This document shows positions 1 through 12,212 of a DNA stretch of 64,000 nt, piece after piece. A program made the translations under genes and the position numbers. The first letter of the stretch is position 1. Every line of letters begins with the position of its first letter. Under the pieces are notes generated by a model that did not search any database, was not told the origin of the DNA, and saw only the letters and a program-made list of their open reading frames with translations. Location of the stretch: contig NC_056535.1 of assembly GCF_910596095.1 (NCBI RefSeq), positions 24,878,505 through 24,942,504 of the forward strand, written 5' to 3'. Source of the DNA: Thunnus maccoyii. Taxonomy: Eukaryota; Chordata; Actinopteri; Scombriformes; Scombridae.

Positions 1-2036
1 ATTGCAGGATGGAGCAGGCCTAACTCTGTTAGAATTATAGAAATTCCACAGAATGGCAGTGTGTTAGAGCTGGTGTGAGTAACAGCCAACAAGACACTTG
101 CCTCTTAATGTTTAAGATGTTTTATACATCAAACTTCCACAATATGATAGTGGAAATGTATCACAGTCCCATCAAATGACTTGTTTGTTTTAATTTGATG
201 GCTGGATGGGAAGAGGCAGCTGGCCTGATCTGACAGTCTGTTTACTTTGATTTGTTTTCTTCATGATATGATGTTCAAATGAGGCTCCTGCTCATTTATC
301 TGTTTCAGTAGGTGTGTCTTTATCAAGCTAAATTATTCATGTAGGAAATTCTATCAAACCTTTCTCATTGTTCTTTTCTCAACTCAAGTAGTCTCGGTGT
401 GATTACTTTCAGTGCATCCCAAACCACAAAGTTACTGTGTAAATTTGCACATTAAACAATGAAAAAACAAAGAAAGTAAAAAAAAGTTATTTCCAAGCAA
501 GTAAAAAGAGCAAATTTGAACCAGTCAACAGTCTACAATGTCCAGACTTCAAGACCTTTCAGGCAGATCTATAAAGATAGGTGTTGCACTTCACTGGCTT
601 TACAAACTGTGTCCTCTCAGGTGGAACAAGGTGGAACCTTTATTTAATGTCCCACAGTCAGGAGATCTTAGACTGGACTCTGGCAAGAATGTTAAAAGTT
701 CTTGCACACGATATGTTTATAGTAGTTGACATAATGCACAGATGACTTTGACTGTCAGATTCAAATGTTTCCTGTCTCCAGCCTTACTCACTTACTACGT
801 GTTTGTTTGTACGACTTTGCTGTGAACTGTTAATCTTTTCACCTATATCTTCTCCGTCTGTCTGGCTGCAACAAATCAAACGTTGCCATTGAGTCAGTAA
901 AATAACAGCTTTAGCTCTCTGTTTCCTCTTAAAGTGTGAACGTTGTCTGTTAGGAAATAATGGTGATGAAATACAGTACATATTAGTAGTTTTGTTCATG
1001 CTGGATTGCACTTTTAAGATTTGATCTACCCTCCCACTTTCACCTTGGCTGTGCATTAGCCGTCTGTAACAGCTTTGTAAAAGTACAGCTGTGAATGTCA
1101 TGAATGGGGACAGGGGTTGCCAAGGAGACATGGTACTAAAACATTTAGAGGGGAGAATTACTTCCAGTGCAAAGAGCATAACAACTTAAAATGTTGTCCC
1201 TTAAGTGTGCATGTGTTATGTGTTTTGCCATATTTACAGTTCCACGCCCTCTCTTATGATATTTATAACCTTGTATTTCTTTCCGTCCTGTGACAGTTGA
1301 CCTGAATAAATCATTTTGGCATTAGAAACGGTGTGATGTGTGACTGAGTGGGGACCTGAAACAACTTTTTTTTTTTTTCTTTCATGGCAGTAATGCTGAC
1401 AGAAAACTTGATTTTAAGAGATTTTTATTACTGTATCATCGTGAGTTCATACAGACACATCCATAACAGTAAGAACTTAAGATTATTTATGTAATTGATT
1501 CGTCTGACGGTTATTTTCCTGATTAATCGATGAATCGCTTGGTCTGTAAAACATCAGAAAAAAATGAAAAACGCCCATCACTATTAATCAGAGCCCAAGG
1601 TGATGTCATCAAATGTCTTGTTTTGTTGAAGCAGTCGTTGAAAACCCGAAGATATTCAGTTTAAAATAGTGTTAATACAATAATAATCAGCAAATTCTCA
1701 CAATTTAGAAACTGGAGTCATCACATTTTTGTATCTATTAACATTATGTTGTTTACTTTATCGACTTCATCATTGTGCTTAGAACCATTTCTTTTTCTTA
1801 CTTTATTACTTAATGATGTGCCATTTGTTCAATATTTTATTTTCCTTAACTATAAAGCACTATTTAAACCATATTTTCAAAGGACTATGCGTTATCATAA
1901 ATATTTGATTTTGAGAAGTGCTAAATGCTACATGTCAACTTAAATCCACAGTATCGTTTCTTTTGTAACACAACAGTTAAAACCCTCTGTGGCAATACTA
2001 ATCAGCCCTCTCTCTCTTTTTTTTTTTTAATTGCAG
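1..2036 (+). other. cers5 intron (5' part of gene lies outside window)
   Basis: No coding exon is recognised here. The segment ends in a pyrimidine tract and AG at 2035-2036, the acceptor for the first visible cers5 exon. The exon expected just upstream, encoding the end of the previous membrane segment, was not found and must lie to the left of the window. Around 1490-1720 there is a decayed copy, in reverse orientation, of the AT-rich dispersed repeat that recurs at 9.1, 33.7, 34.2, 34.6, 35.3, 57.3 and 60.7 kb. Confidence 0.7.
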
Positions 2037-5000
2037 GATTTCCTGATCATGTTCATCCATCACCTGGCTACAGTGGGCCTGATCAGTTTTTCTTACGTCA
2101 ACAACATGGTGCGAGTAGGAAGCCTGGTGATGTGTGTGCATGACGCCTCTGACTTCCTGCTAGAGGTAGGTTGGACACAGTTAATTACACGGAAGTAATC
2201 AAGTCACCTTCATGTTACAAAGCGACCGTACACTGCAACATTTCTTGAACAACAAGATTGTATTTAAGTCACTAACGACAAATCACATATACTGTACTTT
2301 GCTTTGCTTCTGGACATTTTGGGACGCATATCAAAATTCTTTTGATATTTTTTACCATTGTATTTATATACACTCAACCTGTAACTGAGCCTCTCTATGC
2401 TGTCTTCATACATAGTATTTTATTTACAGCTAAACTGATTGCATAAAGGGAAGGTCTGTCTTATAAAGTGGCCACTAGGTGTATGTTATTCAATACCAGA
2501 GCAATGTTTTTTTCATTTTCAAGCACATTTGACATCAAAAAAGAATTATTGCTACTACGTTCATACAAATACAAAACAGTAATGGGAAACTGTGACTACT
2601 GTTGGTAATTGTGCAACCTCAGCTTTTACATACAGTAGTTTCCTTTTAGTATATTATGCAGCAGCGTTTTTTGCTTCACATCAGTTGGTTTCTTCAACAA
2701 TGGAGATGAATTGTGATTGTTTAGTTAGTGTTTCCAGTCATTTCCACTTGGCTAAAATCCAGAGAGATTAGGAGTATGAGACGAGGAATTTGAATGGGTT
2801 GGTGTTTGGGGAAAAACAAAATCTTGACTTAACAAAACTTATAAGGTTTTTTTTGTGTTGTGTTTGTCGTTTTCTTTTTCAACAGGCAGCCAAGCTGGCC
2901 AACTATGCCAAGTACCAGCGCTTGTGTGACTTCCTCTTCATTGTGTTTAGTGTGGCGTTCTTTATCACACGGCTTGTTATATTTCCAGTATGGTAAGTAC
3001 CGCTAGACAGCTGCATCATGAGATTGATTACTGTAATTATTCTTGCATAATAGTTAGCAATTTAGACATCCAAATTCATGCAAAAAGATATTTTTATCAG
3101 CAGTAATATTTTAGCTTTTGGCTTTGAAGGTAGATTATGATGTTTTCCGTGTGAACACCTGTTTCACACAGAAAACATCATAATCCTTCTGTGCTTTGAT
3201 TTCTTAAAGGGAGCCTATTATGCTTTTTGTGGCTTTCTGTTATTTATATACTGTTATGATGCCGGATATCTATGCTAAACAAGGTCAAGGTCCCAAGTTC
3301 CATAGCCTTGGTTGCTAAGGTTGTTGCTAAGGTTTTTCTATGTATTGTTTGCGTGGTTCATTAGCATATTTTAGATTGTATTCTGGCTCAAACATGTACA
3401 GATGTATTTGAGAACTTGACATTTTGAGTAAAGAACGAGAAAACGAAGTGATATTCTACTACTATAACTTATTTCATGGTTTGTTTACGTAGCCAGAGGT
3501 CAGCTGTTACGCAGATACCAGACCAATCAGAACAGAGTGGGCTCATTGGGAGGGGGGCCTTAAAGAGACAGGAGCTAAAACAGCCTGTTTCAGACAGATG
3601 CTGAGCTGAGGGGCTGCATAAAGAGCCAGTATAAGATAAATAAGGATTTTTTTTAAAACTGTGAATGATGCAAAGCTACTCTAGTGAAGTCCAAGAATAA
3701 AAATATAGAGCTGGAAATTAGCATAATAGGCCCCCTTTAAATTACTGTAATTTCAGTGCATGTACTGTATTATAGCTGTAATGAGCAGCCTGCACTCTTT
3801 AAATGTATTCCATCTGACACTGACATTAAAACCTCCAGCCTCTGTTATTTAGAAATAAATATAATGGTCGTGTGTATATGGTAACCCTAGATCTGTGAAA
3901 GATCTCATGAGAGTGATCATTTTAACACAAACTATGATCTTTCCCTAACCAAGTGTTTTTGTGCCTAAACCTAACCAGACCTTAACCACAGCACTGTCAC
4001 ATCATAAAACTTTATTTTTTTTGTACAATGAGAAACAACGTGCACAATGAAGGAACAACGCGTACAAATCTGGCAAGAGTTTCACAAATCTAGAGTTACC
4101 GTTTATACACAACCAAATGTAATATGATGTAATTGCGACCGTTTTGTAAATCAGATGAGGCAATTTCCAGAACAACCCTCAGTGTCTGCCTAACGGACTC
4201 ATCATAATTTCTCTCATTCAGATCTTTTCTAATGTTTAGACATAGATAGCGACTGCTCCTCGGCAGAGACCTGGATGTTGAAGCTCAACCTCTAGATAGA
4301 CGGACAATAGGGAACCTATCACTGTCGAGAGTAACCTGACCAGCTATATTCAGTGTCTTGGTGTGGATGAGTGATAAAGCTAATGTTGCCGGCACAGGTA
4401 CCTGGACTGAAATCCATACCTCTACTGGGGGAGGTGGGTCTGTTGACTACCTCCTGTCACTCACCTGGATTTAAAGGAAGACATGACCTCACTAACCGCT
4501 CACCTAACGTTTCAGTAGATCTATGATGCTCGCCAGCTTGGCTGTACTGTTGCCATTGGCATCCAAAGGGGAATTACAATCTGTACTGTCATGACGGGGC
4601 CTCATTAGAGGAATCGCTGGGTAACAGTCGGATCAAAGCGCAGCCTGACAACTCTTTGCTCCCACTGGGATAAATTATTATGTCTTCACATGTAACAGAG
4701 CAAACCCGAGTGTGTACAAGTCTTTAAATTAAATCTGTGCCTTCCCACCGACATCTTTTTGCCTCCTTGTTTTTCCAGGATCCTGAACTCCACTATGTTT
4801 GAGAGCTGGGCTATAGTTGGGCCGTATCCATCCTGGTGGCTCTTCAACTTCTTACTGCTGGTCCTCCAAGTCCTGCATATCATCTGGTCCTACCTCATAG
4901 CCCGTATAGCTCTCAAAGCCATGCTGCGGGGCAAGGTGGGTCACTGCACAGACTGGGAGACTACTGAGAAATACTGTACTGGCCTGCAGAGGGGTTTGGC

Positions 5001-7258
5001 AATCCTACACATCTGACCTTTTCCTGCATAAATGAAGAAAAATATGCTCTCCTTTTAGCTATTAGAACACATAAATAATCATCTTCTGACAGGGTATCTT
5101 AAGTATTTTTGGTACAAGCACCTGATAATTTCACTTCTCTACATTTGTCAGAAACTGGGCTGCAGTTTAACAGTTTCCTGGTAAAGCACCTCTACCTTGG
5201 AACTGCTGCACGTCTGTGAGTTCAGACTGGTTTTGAGTACTGAACAGTGGAATTTCATGAGGGTTAGTGCACCTCAAACCCTGTCCAAGATGGACTGGAT
5301 TGAAGAAAAAAAATATTTCACATGATTCAGAACTTTTTTTTTTTTTTAATGCTATTGTGTTAGCAAAGCTTAACAAAAAGTTCCAAACCTACTGATCCCA
5401 AAACATTTACTCTAAAGTTTTGAAGGTTTGGAAGATTATTTCTCGATAAATGTGCACTTTATAAGCACTAAGCAGAAATGTTATATAAAAGTGATAAATA
5501 AATAAGTGTCTCAACCAGGCATCTGTCTTTATGAAGAATGTTTATAGAAATGTACCGTAGCTGAAACTGGTGATGAATTTGCTGCCTCTACTTTTTTTTT
5601 TCCAAGCCATCTCTGACTCTGTCTCATTCTCTCTGCAGACGCAGTTTGTTTCCTCTCCCTCTGGAATGAGAGAGGGAGATCCTGTCTTTCTGTCTATCTT
5701 TGCCCTATGAGCCTTCCTCCGTTGCTCTCTTCGCTTCTCTCTGCTTGCTTTATCTGCTTTGAGAACTTTACCTTCTGTTTTCCGCTGTAAGTCTCTCCTC
5801 AGTTGGGATTTCTTTCTTTCTTTCTTTCTTTCTAATTTCATCTGTCCTTTCCATTCCTATAAGGATTCAGTGTAAGTGTATTGTGGTTGGATTTAAATGG
5901 ATAGCAGTTGCAGTAGAATAACACTCAGATTCAACTCCACTCATGATGAGTAATGTGCTAATAGTGTCAGGTATGTCCAACTGTTTCTCATTAGTCGAGC
6001 ATGAAATCGTCCCACACCACCACCCTGTGGTAATGATGCACACAGGTGATTTGCATGAATAGCGAGACATTTTTTTAAGCTTTTCTTCTTTCTTTCTTTT
6101 AAAAAAAATCTCCTCATGACACTTGACTTATGACTTATTTCCAAGTGAGATGAGTTTCACTACGTGTTTCAGCTTAAAGCTGCGCTAGCTAATGGTTTTG
6201 TGGGAAAATGCACATGTAATTAGTTTAAAACTTAAAAGTAGGGTTACAACAGAACAGAGCATCTAGTCTCCACTAATCCAGATGTCATAGTTTCAAAATA
6301 AAGTTCTGGCGACAGGTTTGAACACTTTCTACACACAGGAAAGATGAACCAAAGTGTCGCATTAACTTCTAGTAAGATGGACTCTGGACACCAATAAACC
6401 TTTTTCCTCAATCGTCACTTTGATGTAAAGTGATCACAGACCAGCTGAGTTATAAACACGAGCATGCTCTGTGAACTTTTATGATGTCATGTTACATGAT
6501 GTCTGTATATTTAAGATTAAATTTATCACTGCCTTCTATTTTGACCCATCGTCATGTGAAATTCCCTAACGCAGTTGTGAAAATATTGACCTGGCTCCAG
6601 ATACAGTATTTATCAAATGTGAACCACACAGACATAAAAGTAACATAAACACCTCATGGAAAATAACTTTGAATCTTTGTTGACTTAATAAAAATTCTCA
6701 ACACTGCTGAAAAAAATGCAGCTAATGGGAAATTAATCTACTAAAATCCATCTTTGTAGCACTCTGATGGGTTTTTTTGGTTGTTTTTTTTGAAAAAGCA
6801 GACACGTAGCAGATCTCTGTGCCAAACATTTAGAGCATTTATCAAAAAAAAAAAAAAAAAGATTTGATGTGTCAAGGAGGAACAAAATTTCACCTAAAAT
6901 GGCCACCATGGTTTAATTGTAGAGAGATTATAATGATTTAGTTACTTCAGTTAAGACATTCTTCATTCGGTGTTTACATTATTTTGTCTTTCCTCTGTGG
7001 TTTGTACTTACTTTTCATCAGTGTTTATAAAAAAAGTATCTTATCTTGCAAGAGCTTATTGATTTTTTTTTTCCCTCCTCATCTGCCTGCTAGGTGTGCA
7101 ACGACGTCCGCAGTGACATTGAGACCAGCTCAGAAGAAGAGCCCGACACGCCCAAAGACGGCCTCAAGACTTCTTCTCATACTACCAAAGGAGAAAACGG
7201 CACCAACGGCCACTGTGCTGCCGCCAAAACCAGAGTGCAGAACCACAGCAGCTGGTGA
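2037..7258 (+). CDS. cers5: ceramide synthase 5, 3' coding exons (partial)
   Basis: Four coding exons: 2037-2165, 2886-2992, 4779-4935 and 7094-7258 (stop TGA 7256-7258), together 185 codons. Ceramide synthases are multi-pass ER membrane enzymes that N-acylate sphingoid bases with acyl-CoA; CerS5 prefers C16 chains. The first exon carries the Lag1 core of the TLC domain, with the catalytic pair in IHHLATVG and the acidic motif HDASDFLLE. Exon 2 begins [13 protein letters not shown], and exon 3 holds the last luminal loop and membrane helix ([10 protein letters not shown] to LRGK). The last exon gives the cytosolic acidic tail, with [11 protein letters not shown] resembling the casein-kinase-2 target of the family. 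CerS5 and CerS6 are close paralogues. I chose CerS5 because cox14 follows directly, as in human 12q13. The 5' exons are off the left edge. Confidence 0.9.
3133..3185. repeat. imperfect palindrome, 53 bp
   Basis: The arm gattatgatgttttc at 3133-3147 is repeated exactly in inverted form at 3171-3185. An inner gtgtgaa/ttcacac pair continues the stem across one mismatch, leaving a loop of about six bases. It lies in a cers5 intron just left of the inverted-repeat element at 3204-3740. Confidence 0.75.
3204..3740. mobile_element. non-autonomous DNA element with terminal inverted repeats (MITE-like)
   Basis: The left end ttaaagggagcctattatgc (3204-3223) is the reverse complement, with one mismatch, of the right end gcataataggccccctttaa (3721-3740). 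The 537-bp body has no coding potential. The outermost TTAAA/TTTAA may belong to the target duplication. It sits in the cers5 intron between the exons ending 2992 and starting 4779. The superfamily is not determined. Confidence 0.7.
4936..7093 (+). other. last cers5 intron
   Basis: The intron runs from donor GTGGGT to acceptor CTAG. It contains a short (CTTT)n run near 5811-5834 and homopolymer tracts near 5334-5347 and 6845-6860. Open frames here are low-complexity and have no recognisable domain. No other structure was seen. Confidence 0.7.
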
Positions 7259-8508
7259 CACAGAGGCTGAAGATGTGAGCCCCCCCCCTGCAGTTCGTCC
7301 CTCACAACGTCTCAAGAGAGCTCTCATTCGTCTCATGACATTCCTTTGACGTGCAAGAGCTCATTCACAAACACACACACACACACACGTCCTATCACAC
7401 ATTACACTGACAGTGAGTGCGCACAGATTCATATGTTGGTGGACTGATGACGGACTTGCAGACACTAACAACTTGCTTACAGGAGACCTGTAACGACCTG
7501 TACGACACACAACTCAAGAGGTGACATGTAAAAGCTGAAATGATATGGAAATCAGTTGAAGCAAGTCCTTTACATAGTATAATACACTCTTTCAAATGAT
7601 GGGATTTATTTTTGTGCGGAGTTTTGCTGCAGATGTTGGTTTCAATGTTCTCTCCCAGTTTTATTGGTCAGATGAACTTGAGTTTTGTTTGTTTTATTTT
7701 CCAAAGGTTCATTCACACTGGATCTCATAGGGCAGAAAACTGCTGCGCCACTTTCTGTTGGATCTGACTCTAAAGCATTCGGACAGCATCGCAATCAGTG
7801 ATATCACACAGCGGGTGTTATACATGGAAGTGACTGTATTATGTTATAGCTGTGGTTTTATCAGCTCTTAAAGGCAGCTGCTATGAACACCTGTGTGAGA
7901 CCAGAAGTGAAACACGCTTTAAAAATTATACAACAGAAGTGGTTTCTGCTCTTTGCAATTTAGTGTGGATTTATTCTTTAACCACATTGTTTGGCTATTT
8001 GTGACTTGTTTAGTTGTGTTTTACTGTTTTTTACTACTCCTTCTGAGACCAAATGTTTAAGAAATTGTTTGTCACTGCCTATAGAGGAATCCAGGTATGA
8101 GGACTATACTAATTGTCCAGTATCATGTTCTCACTTGAGTGCCTTGTAAAAAATGTGTTTCCAAATATATTCTGTTGTTGAAAGATGCTTTTTCTTACTC
8201 CAGTAACTGTCTAGAAACAATACATTGCACTGTGTGGTTAACGGCATTTAATATAATACAAACAATGACAACCATCTTCACCTGATTTACAGTGCTGCTC
8301 ACATCGACTTGACATAGGTCACTGATGCAAATAATGTGTTCTTGGTTAATTTGCCTGGAGAATCTTTTATAAACAAAACATCTTTGCTGTAAGAGTGCAA
8401 CACCCTCACAATGAAATCACACAAACGTCCTGTGAAGATAAAAAACATCTTCATGATTCAGCAAAGGGCAAAAAAAAAGAAGAAATGGGAAGAGCAGTCC
8501 ATCTGATG
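7259..8508. other. cers5 3'UTR meeting cox14 3'UTR (tail-to-tail)
   Basis: Non-coding DNA between the cers5 stop and the cox14 stop on the opposite strand. A (CA)n run lies near 7370-7388. No canonical AATAAA is seen on the + strand. A variant AATATA occurs at 8250-8255. For cox14, an ATTAAA (TTTAAT on the + strand) lies at 8247-8252 and an AATAAA at 7970-7975. The two transcripts therefore probably end within, or overlap over, a few hundred bases. Confidence 0.45.
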
Positions 8509-8685
8509 TCAGTCTTTGATGACTTCTGGGTCCTGGTTTTCTGCCGCCAGCTTCAGCTGTTCTTGCTTTTTCATGTAGCGGTATCCTCTCATTGCACACA
8601 GGTAGCCACCGTAGACTGTCAGCAGCATCATCGAGGCAGAAAAAGCCCGATAACCTATGTCAGCCAGGCGCTTTGCAGTCACCAT
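8509..8685 (-). CDS. cox14: cytochrome c oxidase assembly factor COX14
   Basis: A 58-residue protein starting [20 protein letters not shown]. Vertebrate COX14 (C12orf62) has 57 residues and the same signature [26 protein letters not shown]. COX14 is a small single-pass inner mitochondrial membrane protein that couples COX1 synthesis to complex IV assembly. Here residues 15-32 form the hydrophobic segment, followed by a basic stretch (RGYRYMKK) and a polar tail. The whole coding region is in one exon. The ATG at 8685-8683 was chosen over an upstream in-frame ATG (8730) because a 3' splice site (cctttag) near 8698 lies between them and the family starts here. The gene is antisense and tail-to-tail to cers5, as in human. 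Confidence 0.93.
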   Translation of the reverse strand: MVTAKRLADIGYRAFSASMMLLTVYGGYLCAMRGYRYMKKQEQLKLAAENQDPEVIKD

Positions 8686-9053
8686 GATGAGGATCCTAAA
8701 GGAACCAGGAGCAACATCAGTTGAACACAATATATATCAATATTGCAACATGAAATTACACATTGAGATAGATTTTATTTATACAGCTATAGTTACTTTA
8801 CACAAAATATAAGTTTCATAAAATATGATGCATTGTTATTCCTAAAACTAACAATATACAAGGTAGTTAATGGTAGCTTCACTGCGATTGGCTACAATAT
8901 TGTAATGCTGCTTGTACATTAATGCATCAATTATAATAATCCAATAATATATAATAAGTATAGTGACTCAGATGGGCCATCCTGATAAAGGGAACTTTAA
9001 CTTATGATACACTGATGATGATACTGTTGTATTTTTATTTAAGTTTAATTGTG

Positions 9054-9270
9054 AATAGAGCTGAGACAATTAATTGATTAATCTATAGACAGAAACTTAA
9101 TATGCAACTTTTTGCTAATCAATTAATCAGCCAATTTTCAAGCAAAGATGCCAACTAATTGATGGTTTCAAACTCTGTTGCTTTATAAACCAAATGATAA
9201 ATCGATTAATTGATAAAATAATCAGCAGATTAATTACTAATAGAAATAATCATTAGCTGCAGCCTTACTT
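9054..9270. repeat. AT-rich dispersed repeat copy
   Basis: It begins gagctgagacaattaattg and ends with imperfect inverted AT-rich sequence and cattagctgcagc. Related copies carry the same 'ctgaaacaattaatt' opening and 'cagttgcagc' type ending. It lies in the cox14 5' intron. No coding capacity. Confidence 0.55.
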
Positions 9271-9333
9271 TTGAATGCAGGACTTATACTTGTAATTGAT
9301 TTATATTACCTTGTGGTATTGCTACTTTTCTTT

Positions 9334-9966
9334 AAAGGATGGGTTCACAATTTTTCAAGTCTGTCTTAAAGTCAGGAGCCCAAATAAACATTGACACAAG
9401 TTTTTCTGGCCATAATCATTCCTACTGTTCATACAGGCTATTAGAAGATCCCTTCATGATGCACTTACAATGTAAGTGATGGGGCCAAAATCCACAGTCC
9501 TTCTGTGCCAAAATGTATTTAAATATTTATCTGAATATAATATGAAGCTGCAGCTGTCGAAATTAGTCAAATCAGGTAGATCTCTTTCAACGTTAGTCTT
9601 GTTAGTGCCAAAGTTCCTCTTTTTGTTACTATACTTCCACCACAGCTCAATAGGGAAACACTGTCCTAGGAAACACAAAGAGGGAATTTGATGCCAAAAA
9701 GACTGCAAATGTGGCAGATATCCAAACTCAGACTGCTGAAGCCTCATGTAAGCTTCAGATAAACATTTAAATACATTTTTGCACAAAATGACTGAAGACA
9801 CACTGAATTTTGTCCCCCATCACTTACATTGAGAGCACATTTGAAGAGGATCTTTTAATAGCCAGTATGAACAAGAGGAATGACAGCGAGGAAAACCTCT
9901 TTCAGTGTTCATTTGGGAACCTGAATGTTGTTTTAAGAGACTTTAAAAAATTTGAACCTATCCTTT
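9334..9966. mobile_element. foldback element family A, copy 1
   Basis: The ends read aaaggatgggttcacaattt and, inverted, aaatttgaacctatccttt. The two halves are imperfect reverse complements of each other (for example acttacaatgtaagtgatgg on the left and ccatcacttacattga on the right). A second copy with the same ends and interior lies at 50453-51104. There is no transposase, so it must have been mobilised in trans. It is in the 5' intron of cox14. Confidence 0.7.
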
Positions 9967-10287
9967 AACAGACAGACGAAGCTCTTTTCTCAGTTATCAG
10001 TCACAGTAGCAGATTACACTGCTTCATTAAAATTACTGTGTCCGTCACTGCCTAATGTGAAGCAAAGTCAACTCTGGTTTAAGTCGGGTAACGTCTGATT
10101 TAATGTCCATAAAGGTTGAGAACTCTTCCTTCAACAAGATCAAATATCCCCCCTTGTCATCACTGCAGCCTAGCAAGCTATCGGTCAGCTATGTACACAC
10201 ACATTAGCACACTGTTTTATCCACTTATAAACAAGTCACATCACTGTCGCGTCTCCCTTTGAAGCGAATACTTTCCACTTTTCTTAC

Positions 10288-10400
10288 CTTTTATTTCTTT
10301 TAAGGCGATATCAAGCTCAGGTTGTCGTAGTTTCCCTCAATGTCAGCACACCAACATGCGAAATTAGCTATGAAGCTAGTCACCTTTGCTTTCGTAAGGT
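10288..10400 (-). other. cox14: probable 5' non-coding exon and promoter area of cox14
   Basis: A minus-strand donor (AAAAG then gtaagaa) lies at 10288, matching the acceptor upstream of the cox14 ATG near 8698. The upper limit is a guess because the transcription start cannot be read. bcdin3d begins at 11116 in the opposite direction, so the two genes share an upstream region of about 0.7 kb. Confidence 0.4.
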
Positions 10401-10806
10401 ACGGAATCCTAGAAGGGACTTTTTTTGACAAACCGCGGATCAAAGTGCACAGCGCCAACTACCGACCCGGAGTGAATAATATTTTCCAACATAATATCGT
10501 TCTTCTTAACAGACCCATGCTAAATATATGTAGATAAAGTACACTTTTGCATTCCTAGGTTTACGTTAACTACGTTTAATCGGTGATGCTCTTTTACAGC
10601 CACGTTTTTAGTTTAGTATTTTTCAGCGCATTTTTAATGCTTCTTTTCATTTAGCGGTTTGTTGCTTCTTTTAACTGACATTCAAACCTCAACTGTTTGG
10701 TTTGCTGTTAACCGTTACTGCGATTACCCTTGACATTAGAGATCTACCTAATGGCCACACTAAGCCGTTAAAATGTGTAATTGCCGTTACTTTTGGCCAT
10801 TTTTCT

Positions 10807-10879
10807 TCCTAGGATGGCGACGTCATGACCCGCCCTACTCTGCCTCTGTTGGGCGGGTCATGACTTCGCCATCCTAGGA
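10807..10879. repeat. near-perfect 29-bp palindrome in the cox14/bcdin3d intergenic region
   Basis: The arm at 10807-10835 (tcctaggatggcg to acccgccc) is the reverse complement of 10851-10879 with a single mismatch, separated by a 15-base loop. The left arm contains tgacc/gacgtca-like CRE half sites. It lies between the divergent genes cox14 and bcdin3d. Confidence 0.85.
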
Positions 10880-11115
10880 CAAAAAAAAATCGCTTACTGA
10901 TGGTGCAATTAGCTTCTTTGTTAATTTGGTACCTAACGTTGCCGTTAGTTGCTGACAAAAAAGGAGAAAATTCTCTTTTTACATTTTATACACGGGACTG
11001 CTAGATACAGCTACACTCTGGATAATAAAACCTTACAGTACCACAAACGGACCATAACACATCTATTCAATGACCGTGGTTTAACCACGGAAGTATTTTG
11101 GAGGCGCACACGACA

Positions 11116-12066
11116 ATGGCAACAACATGTGAGGTGGGAAACGATGCTGTTGATGAAATAAATGATCCGGGCGCTGCTCCTTATGGCAACTTCATAAACT
11201 ATTACACATTTAATCCGCCGGAGAACCGCTTGAGTCTGATTCCAGACACACTCCTCCAGGATTTAGGATACGGCGGCAGCACAACACTGATGCTGGACGT
11301 GGGGTGTAATTCAGGGGTAAGTGGGCAGAAAGGTGCACATTTAATGGCTTTTAAGACACATTTTACATGGTTTGGCATCCCAACATTGTGCAATAGAACT
11401 AGCGCTTTCAAACAAGATCTTTCACATATCACACGTTTCATTCAGCAGGATCGAAGAAGTTAAATCAACATGGTAGTGAACTCTGTCCTCTCTTCTCCCC
11501 TTGAATGGCAGGATTTAAGTGTAGCCCTTTACAAACATCTGGTGCAGCAGCCTGAGTGTGAAGAAGCAGCAGACTGCAAGAGGAAAGTTCATCTCCTGGG
11601 CTTCGACTTGGATGAGACCCTCATTGAGCGGGCTCAACAGACCAACCCTCTGCCCAGCAGCATCTCCTTCATCCCTCTGGATATCACTGAAGACAGCAAC
11701 CAGCTGCAGGAGTACCTCAACCAGCATGGCTGCTCCCACTTCCACCTGTGTGTGTGCCTGGCTGTCACCATGTGGGTCCACTTAAACCACGGAGACTCAG
11801 GTCTGCTGCAGCTGCTCTCTCGCCTGGCCTCCATCAGTCAGCACCTCCTGCTGGAGGCACAGCCGTGGAAGTGCTACCGCTCTGCAGCCCGGCGACTCAG
11901 GAAGCTGGGACGCTCAGACTTTGACCACTTCAAGACCCTGAAGATCCGTGGGGACATGGCTGACCATGCCAAGGAGCACCTGGAGAGACACTGTGACATG
12001 GAGCTCATCCAGAGCTTTGGCAGCACAGCTTGGGACCGTAAGCTGCTGCTTTTTAAAAGGAGATGA
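11116..12066 (+). CDS. bcdin3d: RNA 5'-monophosphate methyltransferase BCDIN3D
   Basis: Two exons, 11116-11316 and 11512-12066, joined in phase 0 to give 251 residues (human about 292). BCDIN3D is a cytoplasmic SAM-dependent enzyme of the Bin3 family that methylates the 5'-monophosphate of tRNA-His and some precursor miRNAs. The SAM-binding motif LMLDVGCNSG/DLSVALYKHL spans the splice junction (residues about 59-77). Motif II is LLGFDLDETLIERA. The Bin3 hallmarks follow: CLAVTMWVHLNHGD, LLLEAQPWKCYRSAARRLRKLG and the C-terminal GSTAWDRKLLLFKR. The N-terminus has PGAAPYGNFINYYTFNPPENRL, typical of the family. The protein ends right after LLLFKRR and lacks the longer C-terminal tail of the human protein. 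The start ATG lies in acaATGG context. Read-through ORFs in the intron are not coding. Confidence 0.95.
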
Positions 12067-12212
12067 GACTGAAGGACGCTGTAGAGAGTATTCATGTACA
12101 GGAGCTGCAGGGAGACGATAGAAGACAACACCAAATACACATACGTGGAGAATGGAAGAACACTAGATTTGAACTGATTGCCAATTAATTTTGATTGACT
12201 AGTGATTTTGAT

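Noticed and set aside
5542-5841. 99-codon Lys/Arg/Glu-rich minus-strand frame
   Set aside because: Translation of CT-rich low-complexity sequence in a cers5 intron.
8686-8730. Upstream in-frame ATG for cox14 (15 extra residues)
   Set aside because: A splice acceptor (cctttag) lies between the two ATGs, and family members start at the second.
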